A stretch of 64,000 nucleotides of DNA from JBCBGF01 sp038526915 (GTDB lineage: Bacteria > Pseudomonadota > Alphaproteobacteria > Rhodobacterales > Rhodobacteraceae). Both the position numbers and the translations under genes were made by a program. The stretch's first letter is position 1; each line of letters opens with the position of its first letter. The notes below the pieces were generated by a model. It saw only the letters and a list, made by a program, of their open reading frames with translations, was not told the DNA's origin and ran no database searches. Location of the stretch: assembly GCA_038526915.1 (NCBI GenBank), contig JBCBGF010000001.1, forward strand, positions 868,001 through 932,000, in the 5' to 3' direction. This document shows positions 35,069-43,242 of this stretch, piece by piece.

Positions 35069-35614
35069 ATGCAAAGTCCAAAGTGGCGCGGAGCCTTGCT
35101 TCGCGCCGCCCTTTTTCTGGCACTCCTCGCGCCTGGGCCTGCCCTTGCAGATCAGGCGCGCGAGGATGCCTATGCCCGGGCGTTTCTGGATATCCTGCAG
35201 GAACGCACGCTGAAAACCGGGCGCGAGTATTGTGGGTATTTCGGCTACAACACCGAAGGGCGCATTGTCGCGACCCCGGCGCGCCGGGGGCGGGCGGCGG
35301 CATGCTGGCCGCGCTGGCCGGAAGCGGATGTCGACGTCTTTGCCTCCTACCACACGCACGGATCGTTTGATCCCAGGTATTTCAACGAAACCCCGTCATC
35401 AGATGATGTCCTGACCGATCGCGCCGAGGGCATCATTGGCTATGTCAGCACACCCGGTGGCCGCGTCTGGCGGGTCGATGGGCCTGACGCCTCGGCCGAA
35501 CTGGTCTGCGGGCTGGGCTGCGTCTACTCCGATCCCGAATTTGTGCCCGGCGCCGATGGGGAGATCCCCGAGTTCCTGACGCTGCGCGATATCCGACGGC
35601 GGGAACGGTTCTAG
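35069..35614 (+). CDS. DUF4329-domain secreted protein
   Basis: 181 residues with a signal peptide (about 1-28, ALA-D). The core EYCGYFGYNTEGRIVATP, VFASYHTHGSFDP and ETPSSDDV blocks give an HxH followed by S-x-x-D, the arrangement used by JAB/MPN metalloproteases, as seen in DUF4329 proteins. Two Cys near the end (VCGLGCVYSDPEF) could form a disulfide. It begins one base after the stop of the first binding-protein gene and sits between the two paralogues. A role in processing or inspecting the imported ligand is possible but unproven. Confidence 0.78.
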   Translation: MQSPKWRGALLRAALFLALLAPGPALADQAREDAYARAFLDILQERTLKTGREYCGYFGYNTEGRIVATPARRGRAAACWPRWPEADVDVFASYHTHGSFDPRYFNETPSSDDVLTDRAEGIIGYVSTPGGRVWRVDGPDASAELVCGLGCVYSDPEFVPGADGEIPEFLTLRDIRRRERF

Positions 35615-35720
35615 GGTCCTGACCCTAAAGCAGATCACAAAACCGCGCGCCCCCTTGCCTTGGCTGCGGCAGGCTGACACACCCGGACCGCGCGCACCCG
35701 CGCCAACGGGGAGAAGACTT

Positions 35721-37277
35721 ATGCTCAAATTCACAACGGCCCTCGTGGCGGCAACCGTCGTTGCCTCTGCCGCGAACGCTGAAACCTTCCGCTGGGCCGG
35801 CACCACCGATCCGCAAACCATGGACCCGCACGCGGTGAACTCTGCCCCCGTGCTGGGGTTCCTTAACAACGTCTACGAAGGCCTCGTCCGCCGCGGCAAG
35901 GACATGAGCGTTGAGCCCGCATTGGCCACCGCATGGGAACCGATCGGCGAAGGCGAAGGCTGGCGCTTTACCCTGCGCCAGGGTGTGACCTTCCATGACG
36001 GTGCGGAGTTCAACGCCGATGACGTGATCTTCAGCTATGAACGCGCCTCCAACGAAGTGGCCGACGTGCGGAGCTGGTTCGCTCCGGTGAGCGAGGTGAT
36101 CAAGGTCGATGACTTCACCGTCGACATCATGACATCCGCGCCAAACCCGATCTTTCCGGATTCGATTGCGAACTGGATGATCATGGACTCCGGCTGGGCC
36201 GAGGCAAATGACGCCGCGCTGCCTGATAAGGAAGCCGGGAACTATGCTACGCTGAACGCCAATGGCACCGGTGCCTTCATGGTGTCCGACCGTCAGCCGG
36301 GCCTGACCACCACGCTCGTCCCGTTCGACGGCTGGTGGGGCGAGGTTGAGCACAACATCACGGAAGCCACCTTCACCCCGATTCAGAACCCGGCCACCGC
36401 GGTCGCGGCCCTGCTCTCTGGCGACGTCGACATGATCAACCCGGTCCCGATCCAGGATGCCGCCCGCCTGATGGAGTCCGACGGTGTGGACGTGATCCAG
36501 GGGATCGAGGCGCGTGTCATCATGTTGGGCTTTGACCAGCAAGAGGGTGCAGGTGAAACGGGTGGCGGCACATCCGACATCTTCCTTGATCCGCGTGTGC
36601 GCGAGGCTGTGGCCAAGGCCATCAACGTCCCCGCGATCCTGCAAACGATCATGCGCGGCAACGCCGAACCGGCAAGCCAGCTTGTCAGCCCCGCGATGCG
36701 CGGGTTTTCAGATGCTGCCGCTGCACCTTACGCCTACGATCCAGACGCGGCCCGTGCGCTGTTGGAAGAAGCGGGTGTCGCCGGGGCGAGCTTTGACTTC
36801 AAATGCCCCAACAACCGGTATCTGAATGACGAAGCTGTGTGTCAGGCCGTCGTCGGCATGCTGGCGCAGGTAGGCCTGACGGCGGAGCTTGATGCGATGC
36901 CGGTCCAGAACTACTGGCCCGAACTCCGCGCCGACAATTTCGACATGTACCTGCTGGGTTGGTCGCCCGGCACCTTCGACCACGAACACCCCGTCCGCTT
37001 CCTCGCCTCGACCCCGAACGAGGAAAAGCGTCTGGGCTCATGGAACTTCGGTGCCTACTCGAACGCGCGGATCGATGAGCTTCTGCCCATGGTCCAGTCC
37101 GAGATCGACGATACCAAACGTCAGGCCATGATCGACGAGATCACGTCAATCTATCAGGATGAATACGCCTATGTGCCGATGTACGTACAACCGCTCGTCT
37201 GGGGCACGCGCGACAACATCGCGCTGACGCAACGCCCCGATAACTTCTTCATCCTGCGCTGGGTGACGGTGAACTGA
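35721..37277 (+). CDS. ABC substrate-binding protein, SBP_bac_5 family (second paralogue)
   Basis: 518 residues with a signal peptide (about 1-20, ANA-E). It shares the blocks TMDPHAVNSAPVLGFLNNVYEGLV, FTLRQGVTFHDGAEFNADDVIFSYERA, NGTGAFMV and REAVAKAINVPAILQTIMRGNAEP with the paralogue at 33481. GGGGAGAAG precedes ATG 35721. It is followed by a hairpin, a GST-type gene and two permease genes, so it probably feeds that permease pair. The ligand is unknown. Confidence 0.92.
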   Translation: MLKFTTALVAATVVASAANAETFRWAGTTDPQTMDPHAVNSAPVLGFLNNVYEGLVRRGKDMSVEPALATAWEPIGEGEGWRFTLRQGVTFHDGAEFNADDVIFSYERASNEVADVRSWFAPVSEVIKVDDFTVDIMTSAPNPIFPDSIANWMIMDSGWAEANDAALPDKEAGNYATLNANGTGAFMVSDRQPGLTTTLVPFDGWWGEVEHNITEATFTPIQNPATAVAALLSGDVDMINPVPIQDAARLMESDGVDVIQGIEARVIMLGFDQQEGAGETGGGTSDIFLDPRVREAVAKAINVPAILQTIMRGNAEPASQLVSPAMRGFSDAAAAPYAYDPDAARALLEEAGVAGASFDFKCPNNRYLNDEAVCQAVVGMLAQVGLTAELDAMPVQNYWPELRADNFDMYLLGWSPGTFDHEHPVRFLASTPNEEKRLGSWNFGAYSNARIDELLPMVQSEIDDTKRQAMIDEITSIYQDEYAYVPMYVQPLVWGTRDNIALTQRPDNFFILRWVTVN

Positions 37278-37293
37278 TCGCTAGAGAAATGTT

Positions 37294-37323
37294 GAACGCG
37301 CCCGGGAATTTCCTGGCGCGTTC
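37294..37323 (+). terminator. Hairpin after the second binding-protein gene
   Basis: GAACGCGCC and GGCGCGTTC form a perfect 9-bp stem around a 12-base loop, 17 bases past the stop. Only a short GTATT follows, so it is probably a message-stabilising or partial terminator. Confidence 0.55.
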
Positions 37324-37340
37324 GTATTGGGAGACTGCTT

Positions 37341-38276
37341 ATGGGCCTGATGATCGCCGGAACCTACCACACCGATGACCCCGGCCCAGACACCCAAGCC
37401 GGCGGTGAATTTCAGCGTCAGAAGTCAACCATCCGCAACTGGATCACACCGGACGGGCCGTTCAGGCCGGACCCGGGGCGCTATCACCTCTATGCCGCGT
37501 GGAACTGCCCCTGGGCGCATCGAGTGCTATTGGCCATTGCTCTGAAGTCCTTAGATATCTCGATCTCCTACGCCCGGCCCCGGCGCACACCCCAAGGCTG
37601 GGTCTTTGATGCCGAGGGTCCCCACGCCGACCCGTTGAAAGGCGTATCTGCCCTGCACGAGGTCTATGCCCAAGCGACCCCGCATTATACAGGCCGGATC
37701 ACCGTGCCCCTGTTGTGGGACCGCGAGACCGACAGCGCGGTGTCGAATGAAAGCGCCGATCTGGTGCGGATGCTGGCCCGCGCATTTCCCGGCGGGCCTG
37801 ACCTGTGCCCGCCCGCGCTGGAAGGTGAGATCGATCGCTGGAACGCGCGGGTCTATGCGACGGTCAATAACGGGGTCTACCGCGCAGGCTTTGCGCGCAC
37901 GCAAAGCGCCTATGACACCGCAGTGGGTGAGGTGTTTGAGACGCTGGATGCGATCGAGGCACATCTGGCAACGCACCGCTGGCTCTGCGGGGATCAGTTT
38001 ACTGAGGCTGACCTGCGCCTGTTTCCCACGCTTGTGCGTTTCGACGTGGGCTATCACACCGCCTTCAAATGCAACCGCCGCAGGATCATCGACTATCCAA
38101 ACCTCTGGGCCTATGCCCGTGCGATCTATGCCATGCCCAACGTGGCTGAGACGGTGACATTCGACATCTACCGCCAGGGCTACTATTCGCCCAACCCCAA
38201 CCGGAACCCCGGCGGGATTGTGGCGGTAGGGCCCAGGAATGACTGGCACGCACCCCACAACCGCGATGCCGCTTGA
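37341..38276 (+). CDS. Glutathionyl-hydroquinone reductase (Xi-class GST)
   Basis: 311 residues. The active-site motif CPWAHR (Cys56), preceded by YHLYAAWN, and the N-terminal arm before the thioredoxin fold mark the Xi class, which reduces glutathionyl-quinones with glutathione. The C-terminal helical domain has NNGVYRAGFARTQSAYD and DQFTEADLRLFPTLVRFDVGYHTAFKCNRRRI with the conserved Tyr residues. It lies inside the second importer run (between a binding protein and permeases), which suggests a link to aromatic or redox-active substrates, or simply an insertion. GGGAG precedes the ATG. Confidence 0.9.
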   Translation: MGLMIAGTYHTDDPGPDTQAGGEFQRQKSTIRNWITPDGPFRPDPGRYHLYAAWNCPWAHRVLLAIALKSLDISISYARPRRTPQGWVFDAEGPHADPLKGVSALHEVYAQATPHYTGRITVPLLWDRETDSAVSNESADLVRMLARAFPGGPDLCPPALEGEIDRWNARVYATVNNGVYRAGFARTQSAYDTAVGEVFETLDAIEAHLATHRWLCGDQFTEADLRLFPTLVRFDVGYHTAFKCNRRRIIDYPNLWAYARAIYAMPNVAETVTFDIYRQGYYSPNPNRNPGGIVAVGPRNDWHAPHNRDAA

Positions 38277-38307
38277 CCGACGCCCCGTGACACCGCACTA
38301 ATTTCAG

Positions 38308-39288
38308 ATGCTTGCCTACATCATCCGCCGCGTTCTGCAGTCGATCCTGGTGCTTTTGGTCGTGGGCCTTGTGGCGTTTTCGATGTTCCGCTTTGTGGGC
38401 GATCCCATCGACAACATGCTCGGCCAGGAACGCACCCAGGCCGATATCGACCGGTTGCGCAGCGATCTGGGCCTCGATCAGCCGTTTGTGGTGCAGTACT
38501 ACCGCTTTCTCGAAGGTGCGGTGCAAGGCAACTTTGGCGTCAGCTATCGCCAGGGCCGACCGGTGGCCACGATCATTGCCGAACGCGCGCCGGCCACGCT
38601 GGAACTGGCCGCCGTGTCGGGCCTGTTTGCGATCTTAGGCGGCATCGCGCTGGGGGTGTTCACAGCGATAAGGCGCGAAGGCGTGATGTCGAACATCATC
38701 ATGACCGTGTCGCTCATCGGGGTCAGTCTGCCGACGTTTCTGATAGGGATCTTATTGATCTACGTGTTCTCGGTGGAGCTTGATCTGTTGCCCAGTTTCG
38801 GGCGCGGTGAGACTGTGATGGTGGGCAACTGGTCCACTGGGTTCCTGACAGAGAGCGGCCTGCGCGCCTTGATCCTGCCCGCGATCACGCTGGGGCTCTA
38901 TCAGATGACATTGATCATGCGCCTGGTGCGGGCCGAGATGCTGGAGGTTTTGCGCCAAGACTATATCCGCTTTGCCCGCGCGCGGGGCTTACGCGAGCGG
39001 ACGGTGAATTTCCGCCATGCGCTGAAGAACACGCTGGTGCCGGTGATCACGGTGACGGGCCTGCAACTGGGCAGCATCATCGCCTTTGCGATCATCACCG
39101 AGACGGTGTTTCAGTGGCCCGGTGTTGGCCTTCTCTTCATCAATGCGATCCAGTTTGTCGATATCCCGGTGATGGCGGCGTACCTCATGCTGATCTCGGT
39201 GATGTTCGTTGCGATCAATCTGATCGTCGATCTGTTGTACTTTGCCATCGATCCGCGTCTGCGCGCCGATGGGGTGGAGGCGCAGTGA
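38308..39288 (+). CDS. ABC importer permease, DppB type
   Basis: 326 residues with six helices. The start MLAYIIRRVLQSILVLLVVGLVAFSMFRFVGDP and the FLEGAVQGNFGVSYRQGRPV block are DppB-like, and the EAA loop is FARARGLRERTVNFRHALKNTLVPV. No clear ribosome site precedes the ATG. The stop overlaps the start of the next permease (TGATG). Confidence 0.92.
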   Translation: MLAYIIRRVLQSILVLLVVGLVAFSMFRFVGDPIDNMLGQERTQADIDRLRSDLGLDQPFVVQYYRFLEGAVQGNFGVSYRQGRPVATIIAERAPATLELAAVSGLFAILGGIALGVFTAIRREGVMSNIIMTVSLIGVSLPTFLIGILLIYVFSVELDLLPSFGRGETVMVGNWSTGFLTESGLRALILPAITLGLYQMTLIMRLVRAEMLEVLRQDYIRFARARGLRERTVNFRHALKNTLVPVITVTGLQLGSIIAFAIITETVFQWPGVGLLFINAIQFVDIPVMAAYLMLISVMFVAINLIVDLLYFAIDPRLRADGVEAQ

Positions 39289-40247
39289 TGGCCGAAGTTG
39301 GGATCGACACCACCACCGACAAGCCGCGCAAGACATCCGCTTGGGCCCGGTTCGCGGACTCGGACTTCTTCTACAAGTTCAAGCGGTCGCCCGTCGCGCT
39401 GGTGTCCTTTGGTGTGGTCATGCTGCTCGTGCTGTCGGCGGTCTTTGCGCCGCTGATCGCGCCGCATAACCCGTTTGATCCCGCATCGCTCAACCTGATG
39501 AACGGCTTTTCGGCCCCGATGCAGCCCAATGCGTTTACGGGCGACACATTCTGGCTGGGCACCGATGATCAAGGGCGGGATGTCTTCTCGACCATCCTCT
39601 ACGGGATGCGGATATCGCTGTTCGTGGGTTTTGCCGCCGTCCTGTTCGCCATGGTGCTTGGGGTCACGCTGGGCCTGATTGCGGGCTATGTGGGCGGCTG
39701 GGCCGAGACGATCATCATGCGCGTGGCCGATGTCCAGCTGACTTTTCCTGCGATCCTGGTTGCCATGCTGATCTTCGGCATCGCCAAGGGGTTCACGCCT
39801 GTTGAGTATCGCGATCAGATGGCGATCTGGGTCCTGATCATCGCCATCGGGCTGAGTGACTGGGTGCAGTTCGCCCGCGTGGTGCGCGGGGCGACCCTGG
39901 TCGAGAAGAGCAAGGAATACGTGCAGGCCGCGCGTCTGATCGGCCGGTCGGGGCCCGCGATCATGGTGCGTCACATCCTGCCCAATGTGCTGTCGCCGGT
40001 GCTGGTGATCGCAACGATATCGCTGGCGCTGGCGATCATCGCAGAGGCGACGCTGTCGTTCCTGGGCGTCGGAGCCCCGCCCACGCAACCGTCGCTGGGC
40101 ACCCTGATCCGGATCGGCCAGGGGTTCCTGTTCTCGGGCGAGTGGTGGATCTTGTTTTTCCCGGCGGTGACGCTGCTGGCCTTGGCGCTATCGGTGAACC
40201 TGCTTGGCGATTGGCTGCGCGACGCGTTGAACCCGCGGCTGAAGTAG
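39288..40247 (+). CDS. ABC importer permease, DppC type
   Basis: 319 residues. An N-terminal cytoplasmic arm (SDFFYKFKRSPVALVSFGVVML) leads into the first helix, then the FWLGTDDQGRDVFSTILYG block and the EAA loop VQAARLIGRSGPAIMVRHILPNVLSPV. The gene for a cognate ATPase is not found on either side; the next genes are on the opposite strand. The pair may borrow the fused ATPase at 27475-29232 or one encoded elsewhere. Confidence 0.92.
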   Translation: MAEVGIDTTTDKPRKTSAWARFADSDFFYKFKRSPVALVSFGVVMLLVLSAVFAPLIAPHNPFDPASLNLMNGFSAPMQPNAFTGDTFWLGTDDQGRDVFSTILYGMRISLFVGFAAVLFAMVLGVTLGLIAGYVGGWAETIIMRVADVQLTFPAILVAMLIFGIAKGFTPVEYRDQMAIWVLIIAIGLSDWVQFARVVRGATLVEKSKEYVQAARLIGRSGPAIMVRHILPNVLSPVLVIATISLALAIIAEATLSFLGVGAPPTQPSLGTLIRIGQGFLFSGEWWILFFPAVTLLALALSVNLLGDWLRDALNPRLK

Positions 40248-40259
40248 CCGTGCCCCCCG

Positions 40260-40472
40260 CTAGCGCCGGGGCAGGGGCGTGTCTTCGGTTGTCACCAGAA
40301 ACGGCAGATAGCCGTCGGGGTAGGGGGCCGAGGTACACCACTCATCCACGACCGCATGCCAGACGACATCCCCTTCGGTCGCATGCACGGTGACACGGTG
40401 CCCGTCGGGCGTGGCTAGGTTGGCGCCGAGGATGGTGAGGAAAACAGCGAAGGCTTCGGTTGTAAGGCACAT
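40260..40472 (-). CDS. Small hypothetical protein (70 aa)
   Basis: An N-terminal hydrophobic stretch (MCLTTEAFAVFLTILGANLA) is followed by a short polar body with VTVHATEGDVVWHAVVDEWCTSAPYPDGY. No family is recognised and there is no clear ribosome site, so the assignment rests on a coherent frame and gene-like codons. It ends 12 bp from the convergent permease gene. Confidence 0.4.
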   Translation of the reverse strand: MCLTTEAFAVFLTILGANLATPDGHRVTVHATEGDVVWHAVVDEWCTSAPYPDGYLPFLVTTEDTPLPRR

Positions 40473-40631
40473 GGGAGACAGACCCTTTCAAGGTTACAGT
40501 GTCCTCCCAGCTGATAGGGTTAGGATGCCTTGGGTCCGGGCGTAGAGCAAAAGAAAAATGCTGCACTGCGGCAAGTCATGCTGCACTTGCGAAAAAGCGC
40601 CCATAGTTTAGGCGTTCGCCTGACGCTGCGC

Positions 40632-41045
40632 CTACTCCTCCTGCCTCCGTACGGCCTCAGCCTCGCATGTCACAAAGTCGAATACTGCATCCGCGTGGGC
40701 CTGCGCGCGTTCGGCATGGGCGACCGAGGCGTTGGCATGCTCGGCCGCCGCGCGGGCATAGGTGTCGGCGCTGGTGACATAGGCGTTGAGCGCCGCGACA
40801 TAGTCCGCGACAGCGGCGGAATAGGCGGCCACCTCGGCGTCCGAACAGTTCTCTTGTGATGGGCTGGACAGGCCGCGCAGGCACTCGGGTGTCACCGGGC
40901 GTAGGTCGGGGGACGGCGGCACCGGGGTAGTGCCGGAAAAGGCGGGGGCGACGCCGTCGAAACTGACCGGGGCACAGTCCGCAGATGCGGCCACCGGTGC
41001 CAGCGCGGCGCAGAGTACAGCGAGAGAGCCGAGTTTTCGCAGCAT
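40632..41045 (-). CDS. Secreted Ala-rich helical protein (137 aa), unknown
   Basis: A signal peptide (about 1-22, VAASA-D) is followed by a Pro-rich segment (FSGTTPVPPSPDLRPVTPECL) and a long Ala-rich helix (AAYSAAVADYVAALNAYVTSADTYARAAAEHANASVAHAERAQAHAD), probably a coiled coil. Four Cys could form disulfides. The ATG at 41045 starts the signal peptide; the frame upstream is not needed. The function is unknown. Confidence 0.65.
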   Translation of the reverse strand: MLRKLGSLAVLCAALAPVAASADCAPVSFDGVAPAFSGTTPVPPSPDLRPVTPECLRGLSSPSQENCSDAEVAAYSAAVADYVAALNAYVTSADTYARAAAEHANASVAHAERAQAHADAVFDFVTCEAEAVRRQEE

Positions 41046-41368
41046 ATATTTCCCCGTTTCCGTCCCGGCAGGCACTCTAGACCCATTGCCTGAGAGTTGC
41101 ACACCCCCTTCGAAGGGCACGGCGACACAGCGGCCACATGTCCTGTTTCCTTGGGTTGGGGCGATCTATATGTGTCGGGAAAGCGCGTCGATGTACGGTG
41201 GCGCTGGTGGTGCAGCAGCAGCGCTGACGGTTTGCGAGCGTTTTGGCATCACACGGTGTTGAGACGTGGCCGACACCGATGCAATCGGAACGTGCAAGGG
41301 GTGATGTCAGGCTGCTTCGTTTGAGGATCGGGAAACTCGCCTGGAAAAAGGGCCCGATCCACGAATCG

Positions 41369-41384
41369 CGCAATGCTCATTGCG
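41369..41384. promoter_or_regulatory. 16-bp palindrome next to the FNR box
   Basis: CGCAATG-CT-CATTGCG is a perfect dyad centred 24 bp upstream of the FNR box centre. It may be a second regulator site for the same promoter. Confidence 0.4.
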
Positions 41385-41393
41385 TTGGAAACT

Positions 41394-41407
41394 TTGATCT
41401 AGATCAA
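41394..41407 (+). promoter_or_regulatory. FNR/FnrL-type oxygen-responsive box
   Basis: TTGATCTAGATCAA matches the consensus TTGAT-N4-ATCAA at every position. A possible -10 (TAAAAA, 41430-41435) gives a start near 41442, which places the box centre at about -41.5, the class II activator position. The downstream transcript would run into hupH at 41678. Confidence 0.65.
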
Positions 41408-41578
41408 GTCCTGGCACAGGGCCGTCACCTAAAAAATCAAAACGCCGGAAGCGAAATAAGCTTTCTTGGCGGCAACCACCCGCATGGCGTGTGCGGCTAG
41501 GCGGGCAACCGCGATGCAAAAACAAGCGCCGGATGGGTGATGCCAACAGAAACGGCGATGGGAGCCGGGAGGCCAAAG

Positions 41579-41668
41579 ATGAATGTGGTTCGAGGTGTTT
41601 TGCGCGCCGCCGTCGCTGGCCATTGGCGTTCTCTGACACGTCCGTCTCGGACCAAATTAAGCGGCTAA
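41579..41668 (+). CDS. Possible 29-residue leader ORF before hupH
   Basis: An ATG preceded by GGGAGG opens a frame encoding MNVVRGVLRAAVAGHWRSLT and nine further residues, ending nine bases before hupH. It is basic and unrecognised. The good ribosome site and position suggest a coupled leader peptide or a relic, but chance is quite possible. Confidence 0.25.
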   Translation: MNVVRGVLRAAVAGHWRSLTRPSRTKLSG

Positions 41669-41677
41669 GGGCGGCAC

Positions 41678-42520
41678 ATGGATAGCAGCTTTCGCCATCA
41701 GGGGTCTGGTCTTGACGCAAACCTTCGTCAAGAAGAGGCCGACCCGTCAACCGACGACGACCGCGATACCTTTTCAGGTATCCGTCGCCGCCAGCGTCCC
41801 TCTCAGCAAAAACCGGCCTCGCTTGGGAGCGTGGCCCGCGCCGTCATCGCAGAGATCGCCGTGGCTTGCCAGCGGTCGGCGGCACGCGGCAGGCCTGAGA
41901 TGTTTGAATTGTCCTGGCTTGACGATGCCGACCGTGTGCACGTCACGCAGACGCTCGGTCTGGGGGCCACATCGTTTCGGATCAAAGGCCATCCTGTGAT
42001 ATCGGCCCTGTCTACGCGCCTGCCGGGCCTGTGGTTTCTGGAAGGGGCCGGGGTGGACCGCCTGGAAATTGCCCCGCTGCCCACGGCGGTTTTTGAGCAC
42101 GCGTTCACACCCACATACGCAGCGCTGGGCATGGCGGTGCCCCGGCAGGCTGGCGATGCCGAGGCGCGTGCGGTGGTGGCCGATCTGCTGCGCCGTAGTG
42201 AGAACTACACCCCGGCCGGCGGTGCCTATGTCGCCGACCTTGCCCAACTGGGCCTGTCGACGGCAGATGTCAGCCTGCTGGAAGCGGGTTTGGGCGCGGG
42301 CTCTGTCACGCTCCTGAGCCGGGGCCACGGGACCTGCATGGTGAAATCCACCGCGATCGACCATGTCTGGCGTGTCCAGGTGCTGGACCAGCACAGTGCG
42401 GTGGTCTTCGACGCCTTTGAGGTCACCCGGTTTCCGTCCATCGGTCAGCCAGAGGTTGCCCGCGACACGCTGATGGCCAACGCCCAACACCTTTTGTGGG
42501 AACTGGAGATGCCGCAATGA
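41678..42520 (+). CDS. hupH: Hydrogenase maturation protein HupH (HyaF-like)
   Basis: 280 residues. The N-terminal ~55 are polar and probably disordered. The rest follows HupH/HyaF: GLGATSFRIKGHPVISALSTRLPGLWFL in the first half, then the C-terminal pattern LAQLGLSTADVSLLEAGLGAGSVTLLSRGHGTCMVKSTAIDHVWRVQVLD. This aligns well with E. coli HyaF as I remember it. HupH helps mature uptake [NiFe]-hydrogenase, especially the iron-sulfur subunit. It overlaps the next gene by 4 bp (ATGA). An FNR-type site lies 270 bp upstream. Confidence 0.85.
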   Translation: MDSSFRHQGSGLDANLRQEEADPSTDDDRDTFSGIRRRQRPSQQKPASLGSVARAVIAEIAVACQRSAARGRPEMFELSWLDDADRVHVTQTLGLGATSFRIKGHPVISALSTRLPGLWFLEGAGVDRLEIAPLPTAVFEHAFTPTYAALGMAVPRQAGDAEARAVVADLLRRSENYTPAGGAYVADLAQLGLSTADVSLLEAGLGAGSVTLLSRGHGTCMVKSTAIDHVWRVQVLDQHSAVVFDAFEVTRFPSIGQPEVARDTLMANAQHLLWELEMPQ

Positions 42521-43242
42521 GCGGTTTTGAGGAGGCTTTTGGCGGATCTGACGATGGATCGCGCGATCAGGCCGAGGGGGTGTGTCAGATCTGTTGGACG
42601 CCCCTCGATCCCGTCGCAGCCGATGGGCTAGCGGTCAGGGTGCCTGGTGCGTCGCTGGATGACTTGCCACCCGATTGGACCTGCCCGACCTGCAACGCAT
42701 CGAAAGAGGCGTTTGTTGCCCCGGCACCGGCCTTGCCTGCGGATGCAGAGCGTGCGGCCGCAGTCCTCGTGGCGGATTTCGATGCGGTGTTGCGCACAAA
42801 GATGCGCAATGTGCCCCTCGTCAACATAGTGCTGCGGGTTGAGGCCACAGGCTTTCGCATCCATGACGGCCGGCCCGTGGGCGCATTGATCACGCCGTGG
42901 TTTATGAGTCTCGTCGTTTTGCCATCACAGAATGACACCTGGACGGCTCTTGAGCCGGGGACCAAGGAATACCTGCCCTTCCCTTCGGGCAACTATGAAT
43001 TTCTGCACAATGTGCGCCCGGGTGTCGGCGGCTACAAAGCCTGCTGCCTGTTCTCACCGATGCACGAGTTTTCCTCACAGGATCAGGCCCGCAAGGTCGC
43101 TGAAGTGGCATTGGATGCGCTCTTTGCAGCAGACGCTGCGGATCACGAGGCAGGAAAAGGCGACGCCACCCTTGCGACGGACACGGCAGTGAACGAAGCG
43201 CGCGCGAACGGCACCACAGGATCGAGAGTGGGAGAGGTCTGA
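42517..43242 (+). CDS. hupJ: Rubredoxin-HybE/HupJ fusion, hydrogenase assembly protein
   Basis: 241 residues. Residues ~20-70 are a rubredoxin with CQIC and CPTC as the iron-binding Cys pairs (DWTCPTCNASKEAF at the second), equivalent to HupI. Residues ~80-215 are the HybE-type chaperone (MRNVPLVNIVLRVEATGFRIHDGRPVGALITPWFMSLVVLP, EYLPFPSGNYEFLHN, CCLFSPMHEFSSQDQARKVA), equivalent to HupJ. In other bacteria these are often separate genes or a fusion, and they protect or assemble hydrogenase in the presence of oxygen. The C-terminus is polar and Ala-rich. The gene overlaps hupH and abuts hupK. Confidence 0.88.
   Translation: MSGFEEAFGGSDDGSRDQAEGVCQICWTPLDPVAADGLAVRVPGASLDDLPPDWTCPTCNASKEAFVAPAPALPADAERAAAVLVADFDAVLRTKMRNVPLVNIVLRVEATGFRIHDGRPVGALITPWFMSLVVLPSQNDTWTALEPGTKEYLPFPSGNYEFLHNVRPGVGGYKACCLFSPMHEFSSQDQARKVAEVALDALFAADAADHEAGKGDATLATDTAVNEARANGTTGSRVGEV

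Larger units (their letters stand above)
41046..41578. other. 533-bp stretch without a supported gene, upstream of hupH
   Basis: No frame here encodes anything I recognise, and in particular no remnant of hydrogenase subunits, HypA-F or HupC-G. It holds a 16-bp palindrome at 41369-41384, an FNR-type box at 41394-41407 and a possible -10 at 41430-41435. Short open frames exist on both strands but look random. Confidence 0.6.

Noticed and set aside
41046..41577. Remnants of hydrogenase subunit or hyp genes before hupH
   Set aside because: I read the frames on both strands and found no large-subunit CxxC motif, Tat leader or HypC-like start, so decay of a larger cluster at this spot is not supported.
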